Positions 59,835-64,000 of a stretch of 64,000 nt of DNA are shown one piece after another. A program made the translations under genes and the position numbers. Location: the NCBI GenBank assembly GCA_015493635.1, contig WGCU01000077.1:1-64000 (forward strand). The letters run 5' to 3'. Source of the stretch: Spirochaetaceae bacterium (GTDB lineage Bacteria > Spirochaetota > Spirochaetia > B11-G9). Positions within the stretch are counted from its first letter, which is position 1, and each line of letters opens with the position of its first letter. Under the pieces are notes generated by a model. It saw only the letters and a list, made by a program, of their open reading frames with translations, was not told where the DNA came from and did no database searches.

Positions 59835-61707
59835 AGTACTGGAGATACAGTCAACGAAAGATAATGTAATGCTGGGTCTGCAAAAAGCACTCTCGGAATA
59901 CTCCATCGCCGCACTTACCAGAAAGGGAGGGAAAGTCCTTTTCGATTATGTGGATTCTGTTGATAAAATAGAACTTGAATATACGCCTACTGTTCTTTCC
60001 CCAAAGAAGTTCTTTTTCCCGCAGGAGGAAGTTATTCTGGAGTATACCCTTGAAGGAAAGGTGAATACAAAAATTGAGTATAAAAAGACAGTCCTGTTCG
60101 GTGTCAGACCCTGTGATATAACCGGAATACAGATCCTTGATGAAGCATTCTCAGAAAGTAACGGGGATCCGAACTACCTTACAAAACGGGAAAACTCGGT
60201 AATTATCGGCATCGACTGTAAAAGCGTATGTGATGAAAACGCCTTTTGCTACAAGGTGGCTTCCCAGAATCCGGAGAAAGGGTTTGATATCATGCTCCGC
60301 GATCTTGGGAATGATTATGCCATGACCATCGCGACCCGGAAAGGTGAAGTGTTTGCTGAAGAATATTTCTCAACCTTCAAACCTGATTATGAGGCGCTGC
60401 ATGAGTTCCGCGTTCAAAAAGAACGGGCCTTTGAAGAAGCGGGAGGTCCCTTTGAAGAACTTGAAAACCTGCCTGCAATATTCAGTGAGAACCAGTTTCA
60501 TCCCATTTGGGATTCAGAAGCAGAACGGTGCTTAAGCTGCGGTTCCTGTATCATGGTGTGTCCGACCTGTTACTGTTTCGATGTAATTGATGAGCTTTCC
60601 CTCAGTATGAAGATAGGAGACCGCCTCAGGAGATGGGACGCATGTATGCTGCGCAGTTTCGCGGAAGTATCCGGCGGTGAAAATTTCCGGGAAGAGGTAA
60701 AAAACAGGGTAAAGCACCGTATAAACAGAAAGTTCAATTTCCTCATGCTGAAACACGGCAGATCTGTCTGTGTCGGCTGCGGCAGATGTGTACGGAGCTG
60801 TCTTGCTGATATTTCTCCGGTAACAATCGTGGATGCCCTGACAAAAACAAGTAAAGAGATGAGACTTGAAGAAAAAAACAATGATCTGTACCTGCCGGAG
60901 AAAGCATACATACGGAAGATAGAATCATTTACGGACAAAGAAAAGTTTTTTGAACTGGAAATGGAAAATGGTAAAAGCCTCGGGGCGCAGCCGGGTCAGT
61001 TTATCCTTCTTTCCATCTTCGGGATCGGGGAAGCTGCCATATCCGTATCTTCACCCCCCAGTTTCGGAGACCGGTTTGAAATTGTTGTCCGTGCGGTTGG
61101 AGATGTTACCAACAAACTTCATACCCTTACTGAAGGTGATTTTGTTTTTATACGGGGGCCTTTCGGCCATGGCTTTGATGAAAACATATTACGGAAAATG
61201 AAGGGGAAACATCTGCTCTTTATAGCCGGAGGTATAGGATACGTTCCGCTCCGTTCTCTCATTAACCTCACCTTAAAACAGACAGATTTGTACAAAAAGA
61301 TATCAATTCTGTATGGCTGTAAAACACCTGAAGACAGGATGTACAAGGATGAACTTGCCTATATTTCAACCCTCGGAGGCAACGTGGAACTCCTTGAAAC
61401 TGTTGATAAGGGTGATGATACCTGGCTTAAAAATACCGGGGTAATAACAACCCTTATTCCCCAGGTCGATTTCGATCCTGAAGAGACAATTGCTGTTGTC
61501 TGCGGACCGCCGGTTATGTACAAATTCGTAACAAAAACCCTGAATGACCACGGTATTCCCAACAGCAGCATCTACGTTTCTCTGGAGAGAAGGATGAAAT
61601 GCGGCGTAGGCAAGTGCGGCCACTGCCAGATTGATGATATCTATGTATGTCAGGATGGCCCTGTTTTCAGGTTCTCGGATATAGAAGATAAAGAGGAGGC
61701 ACTGTAA
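59827..61707 (+). CDS. Fused hydrogenase beta-gamma subunit (HydB-HydG type)
   Basis: 626 residues, two proteins of group 3b hydrogenase/sulfhydrogenase in one chain. Residues 1 to about 345 match HydB, with two [4Fe-4S] motifs (C235/238/241/245 and C315/318/321/325). From about 355 on it matches HydG: a ferredoxin-reductase-like FAD/NAD(P) module (PGQFILLSIFGIGEAAISVS; nucleotide loop IAGGIG near 466-471) and a terminal [2Fe-2S] motif (C592, C597, C600, C608). It would pass electrons between NAD(P)H and the small subunit. AsrA-AsrB of sulfite reductase are related, but the hydrogenase genes directly downstream settle the role. Confidence 0.9.
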   Translation: MTEVLEIQSTKDNVMLGLQKALSEYSIAALTRKGGKVLFDYVDSVDKIELEYTPTVLSPKKFFFPQEEVILEYTLEGKVNTKIEYKKTVLFGVRPCDITGIQILDEAFSESNGDPNYLTKRENSVIIGIDCKSVCDENAFCYKVASQNPEKGFDIMLRDLGNDYAMTIATRKGEVFAEEYFSTFKPDYEALHEFRVQKERAFEEAGGPFEELENLPAIFSENQFHPIWDSEAERCLSCGSCIMVCPTCYCFDVIDELSLSMKIGDRLRRWDACMLRSFAEVSGGENFREEVKNRVKHRINRKFNFLMLKHGRSVCVGCGRCVRSCLADISPVTIVDALTKTSKEMRLEEKNNDLYLPEKAYIRKIESFTDKEKFFELEMENGKSLGAQPGQFILLSIFGIGEAAISVSSPPSFGDRFEIVVRAVGDVTNKLHTLTEGDFVFIRGPFGHGFDENILRKMKGKHLLFIAGGIGYVPLRSLINLTLKQTDLYKKISILYGCKTPEDRMYKDELAYISTLGGNVELLETVDKGDDTWLKNTGVITTLIPQVDFDPEETIAVVCGPPVMYKFVTKTLNDHGIPNSSIYVSLERRMKCGVGKCGHCQIDDIYVCQDGPVFRFSDIEDKEEAL

Positions 61708-62453
61708 TGAGTAAACCAAAAGTAGCTTTCTTTGATTTTACATCCTGTGAGGGATGCCAGCTGTCCATTCTTAATCTTGAAACAGAATTACTGGATCTGC
61801 TGGAAATTATCGATATAGTGGAGTTCAGAGAAGCAATGAGTGAAAAATCTCCGGTTTTTGACATTGCTGTTATAGAGGGGAGTTACTCCCGGGACAGTGA
61901 TTTGAAGCGGCTTAAAAAAATACGTGAAACAGCCTCGGTTGTTGTAGCCCTCGGAGCTTGTGCCCACATAGGAGGGATAAACGCTCTCCGCAACAGTCAG
62001 AACAAGGAAGATTTGATGAAAAAGGTGTATCCTGATAATCCGTTCCTGTACGAAACGAACGAAAAAGCTCTTCCGATCTCGGGAGCTATCAAGGTAGATG
62101 CCTTTGTTCCAGGGTGTCCCGTTGATGTCAAGGAGTTTGTACGGGTTGTCAAGAACCTTGTCCTTGGTAAAGATCCGGGACTCCCGACCTACCCCGTCTG
62201 TGTTGAATGTAAATTAAACGAGAATGTCTGTGTGTATGAGCTGGGAAAAACCTGTCTCGGTCCGGTGGTACGTGCCGGCTGCAATGCCGTCTGTACGAGC
62301 AGCGGAGGTGTATGCATCGGCTGCAGAGGACTTATCCCGAATCCTAATATTAATTCCCAGAAAGATATTATGGAGAAATACGGCCTTGATATGAAGCGGA
62401 TTATCGATTCCGTCAATATGTTCATGACTGAAGATGCCAAGGGGGTACAATAA
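61707..62453 (+). CDS. hydD: [NiFe] hydrogenase small (delta) subunit
   Basis: 248 residues, the compact 20-kDa-like small subunit of group 3 enzymes, without a Tat signal. Proximal cluster ligands: CEGC (C14, C17), the cysteine in ALGACAHIGG and that in FVPGCPVDV. Further cysteines (CVEC, KTCLGPVVRAGC, CIGC) supply medial and distal clusters. It overlaps both neighbours by one base (TAATG and its equivalent), so subunits are probably made in equal amounts. Cytoplasmic. Confidence 0.95.
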   Translation: MSKPKVAFFDFTSCEGCQLSILNLETELLDLLEIIDIVEFREAMSEKSPVFDIAVIEGSYSRDSDLKRLKKIRETASVVVALGACAHIGGINALRNSQNKEDLMKKVYPDNPFLYETNEKALPISGAIKVDAFVPGCPVDVKEFVRVVKNLVLGKDPGLPTYPVCVECKLNENVCVYELGKTCLGPVVRAGCNAVCTSSGGVCIGCRGLIPNPNINSQKDIMEKYGLDMKRIIDSVNMFMTEDAKGVQ

Positions 62454-63754
62454 TGGGCGAAACAATTACTATTGGGGTAAATCACATAACCCGGGTTGAA
62501 GGTCACGGAAATATAAAGGTAGATGTTCAAAACGGTGAAGTAAAAGAATGCAAACTTGAAATTGTAGAAGCACCCCGTTTTTTTGAAGCGATGCTTGAGG
62601 GAAGACACTATACGGAAGCATCTCTGATAACATCAAGGATCTGCGGTATCTGCTCGGTCGGGCACCAGCTTGCGTCGGTAAAAGCAACGGAGGATGCCTT
62701 TGGCATAAAACTTTCAAAGCAGAACAGGCAGCTTAAAACACTCCTGGACATGGGACAGTATTTTGAATCGCACGTGCTGCACACCTACTTTCTCGCGGTT
62801 CCGGATTTTGTCGGCGCCCCCTCGGTCTTTCCCCTTATTGCTACCCATAAGGATGTCGTCCTCTCAGCATTAAAATTAAAAAAACTGGGACATGATATAG
62901 GGGATATGGTCGCAGGACGCCTCGTTCATCCTATTTCCATGACACCCGGAGGATTTACCATGATGCCGACGGAAAAGAAACTGGAAGAGATTCTCGACCG
63001 GATTCAGGATGCAAAGGGTGAACTGGAAGACGGAGCAAAACTTATTTCCCAGCTGAAGCTCCCTGATTTTCAGCGGGAAACTGAGTATATATCCCTCTAC
63101 AAAGAGGGAGAGTACGCTTTTATAGACGGGAACATCTATTCCAGTGATAAGGGTGAAATTTCCTACAAAGATTACAGGAACGTAACAAACGAATACCTTG
63201 TTCCCCACTCAACTGCCAAAAGAACCCGTTTTTCCCGCAGTTCATACATGGTTGGAGCCCTCGCGCGATTCAACAACAACTACTCCTGGCTCAGTGACAG
63301 TGCCAAGGAAGCAGCCGAAACACTTGGCCTGAAACAGGGCTGCTACAACCCGTATATGAATACGGTCGCGCAGATGGTGGAGCTGTTTCATATTATCGAT
63401 AACAGCACAGCTATCATTGAAGACATGCTCTCAAACGGTATAAAAGATGAAAAACCGGTGGTTCCGGAACTTAAAAACTGTACCGGTGTCGGGGCAGTGG
63501 AGGTCCCCCGGGGGATTCTGTTCCATGAATATACCTATGATGACAAGGGGTTCATTACAAAAGCGAACTGTATTATCCCTACCGGCCAGAACCTGCAGAA
63601 CATTGAAGATGATATGAACGAGATTGTTCCTGCCGCGCTGAAGGTCCGTTCAAAAGAAGAGCTGACCCTCGATCTTGAAATGCTTGTCCGGGCGTACGAT
63701 CCGTGTATATCCTGCTCATGTCACCTGCTGGATGTTGAATTTATAAATGAATAA
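62453..63754 (+). CDS. hydA: [NiFe] hydrogenase large (alpha) catalytic subunit
   Basis: 433 residues, close to the group 3b HydA length. It binds the NiFe(CN)2CO centre. Motif L1 is RICGICSVGH (C64, C67) and L2 is DPCISCSCH (C418, C421, with H424); the conserved RVEGHG is near residue 15. After H424 a 9-residue tail, LLDVEFINE, must be clipped by the protease encoded next. All four nickel-coordinating cysteines are present, so it should be active. Confidence 0.97.
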   Translation: MGETITIGVNHITRVEGHGNIKVDVQNGEVKECKLEIVEAPRFFEAMLEGRHYTEASLITSRICGICSVGHQLASVKATEDAFGIKLSKQNRQLKTLLDMGQYFESHVLHTYFLAVPDFVGAPSVFPLIATHKDVVLSALKLKKLGHDIGDMVAGRLVHPISMTPGGFTMMPTEKKLEEILDRIQDAKGELEDGAKLISQLKLPDFQRETEYISLYKEGEYAFIDGNIYSSDKGEISYKDYRNVTNEYLVPHSTAKRTRFSRSSYMVGALARFNNNYSWLSDSAKEAAETLGLKQGCYNPYMNTVAQMVELFHIIDNSTAIIEDMLSNGIKDEKPVVPELKNCTGVGAVEVPRGILFHEYTYDDKGFITKANCIIPTGQNLQNIEDDMNEIVPAALKVRSKEELTLDLEMLVRAYDPCISCSCHLLDVEFINE

Positions 63755-64000
63755 CCCGGTCCTTGTCCTCGGCGTAGGGAATCCTCTACGCCGGGACGAC
63801 GGGATCGGTCCCGCGGTTATACGGAAACTGTCAGAACGGAAAGAGGAATCATGTATCCTTCCTGACACAGATATTGTTGACGGAGGAACTGACGGCCTGG
63901 GGCTTATTGAATACTTCAAAAAGTATAAAAGAGTCATCCTTGTTGATGCTGTTGAAATGGGAAAGCCCCCCGGAAGTATTAAAATTTTCACCCCGGATGA
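63747..64000 (+). CDS. Hydrogenase maturation protease (3'-truncated by window edge)
   Basis: The first 84 codons of a HycI/HoxW-type endopeptidase that removes the C-terminal tail of the large subunit after nickel insertion. LGVGNPLRRDDGIGPAV carries the nickel-sensing acidic residue; VDGGTDGLGLIEYF and VILVDAVEMG fit the second and third conserved blocks. It starts at 63747, overlapping hydA by 8 bases, and runs off the end of the window. Confidence 0.93.
   Translation, partial: MNNPVLVLGVGNPLRRDDGIGPAVIRKLSERKEESCILPDTDIVDGGTDGLGLIEYFKKYKRVILVDAVEMGKPPGSIKIFTPD

Overview
This 64 kb window (about 43% G+C by eye) reads as chromosome of an anaerobic, fermentative, carbohydrate-using spirochaete. 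That is an inference from overall gene content: substrate-binding proteins starting with an LFANGKKE-like mature end, MetRS with a C-terminal tRNA-binding domain, a MurE with a DEDPR motif, FemAB-like and murein genes, anaerobe-type oxygen defence (rubrerythrin, desulfoferrodoxin, rubredoxin, flavodiiron protein) and a soluble [NiFe] hydrogenase. No rRNA, tRNA, CRISPR array, insertion sequence or prophage was seen.

Layout. 1-3.9 kb: a polyamine-type ABC operon (potD-like fragment, potA, frameshifted potB, potC), then a convergent GntR/UTRA regulator. 4.7-6.3 kb: a three-gene unit (membrane protein, winged helix, exported protein) behind a perfect palindrome. 6.3-13.4 kb: femAB-like/metG, hsmA/marR with an operator, a DNA glycosylase and hflKC. 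13.4-16 kb: a secreted family 9 glycoside hydrolase, a periplasmic rhodanese and a structured intergenic block. 16.1-23.4 kb: RpiR regulator, sugar ABC transporter and P-loop kinase, then murE and ddl. 23.4-32.4 kb: nitroreductase, a membrane protein with a decayed M28 domain, an exported HEAT-repeat protein, dinB, TPR and beta-propeller proteins. 32.4-42.6 kb: trmL, proC, serS, a VTT membrane protein, an ECF vitamin transporter (fused ATPases, EcfT, S component), a PRTase-like/PilZ-like pair, pncB and neuB. 42.6-45.5 kb: the fprA-rd-dfx-rbr oxygen/superoxide defence operon and a cNMP-binding protein. 45.6-51.5 kb: a DUF1007/NicO metal transport pair, a GHMP kinase and a second sugar ABC operon. 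51.5-54 kb: a DOMON protein, a two-component system with an unusual Rossmann-like sensor domain, and a cupin. 54.2-64 kb: hypF-C-D-E-A-B followed by the hydrogenase structural genes (fused beta-gamma, delta, alpha) and the start of the maturation protease, all overlapping.

How it works together. Two sugar importers and a secreted cellulase-type enzyme feed fermentation. The hydrogenase would exchange electrons between NAD(P)H and protons/H2, with NicO a plausible nickel importer and the Hyp proteins building the metal centre. The neighbouring kinase with a nucleotide-binding-like input domain is a candidate redox sensor. The rubrerythrin operon protects this oxygen-sensitive metabolism.

Regulation. 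Many promoters can be read directly as near-consensus -35/-10 pairs with 17 bp spacing. At least three place the -10 exactly 6 bp before the ATG, which predicts leaderless mRNAs. All three solute-binding-protein genes are followed by a strong stem-loop before the rest of the operon. Four operator-like inverted repeats sit on predicted promoters.
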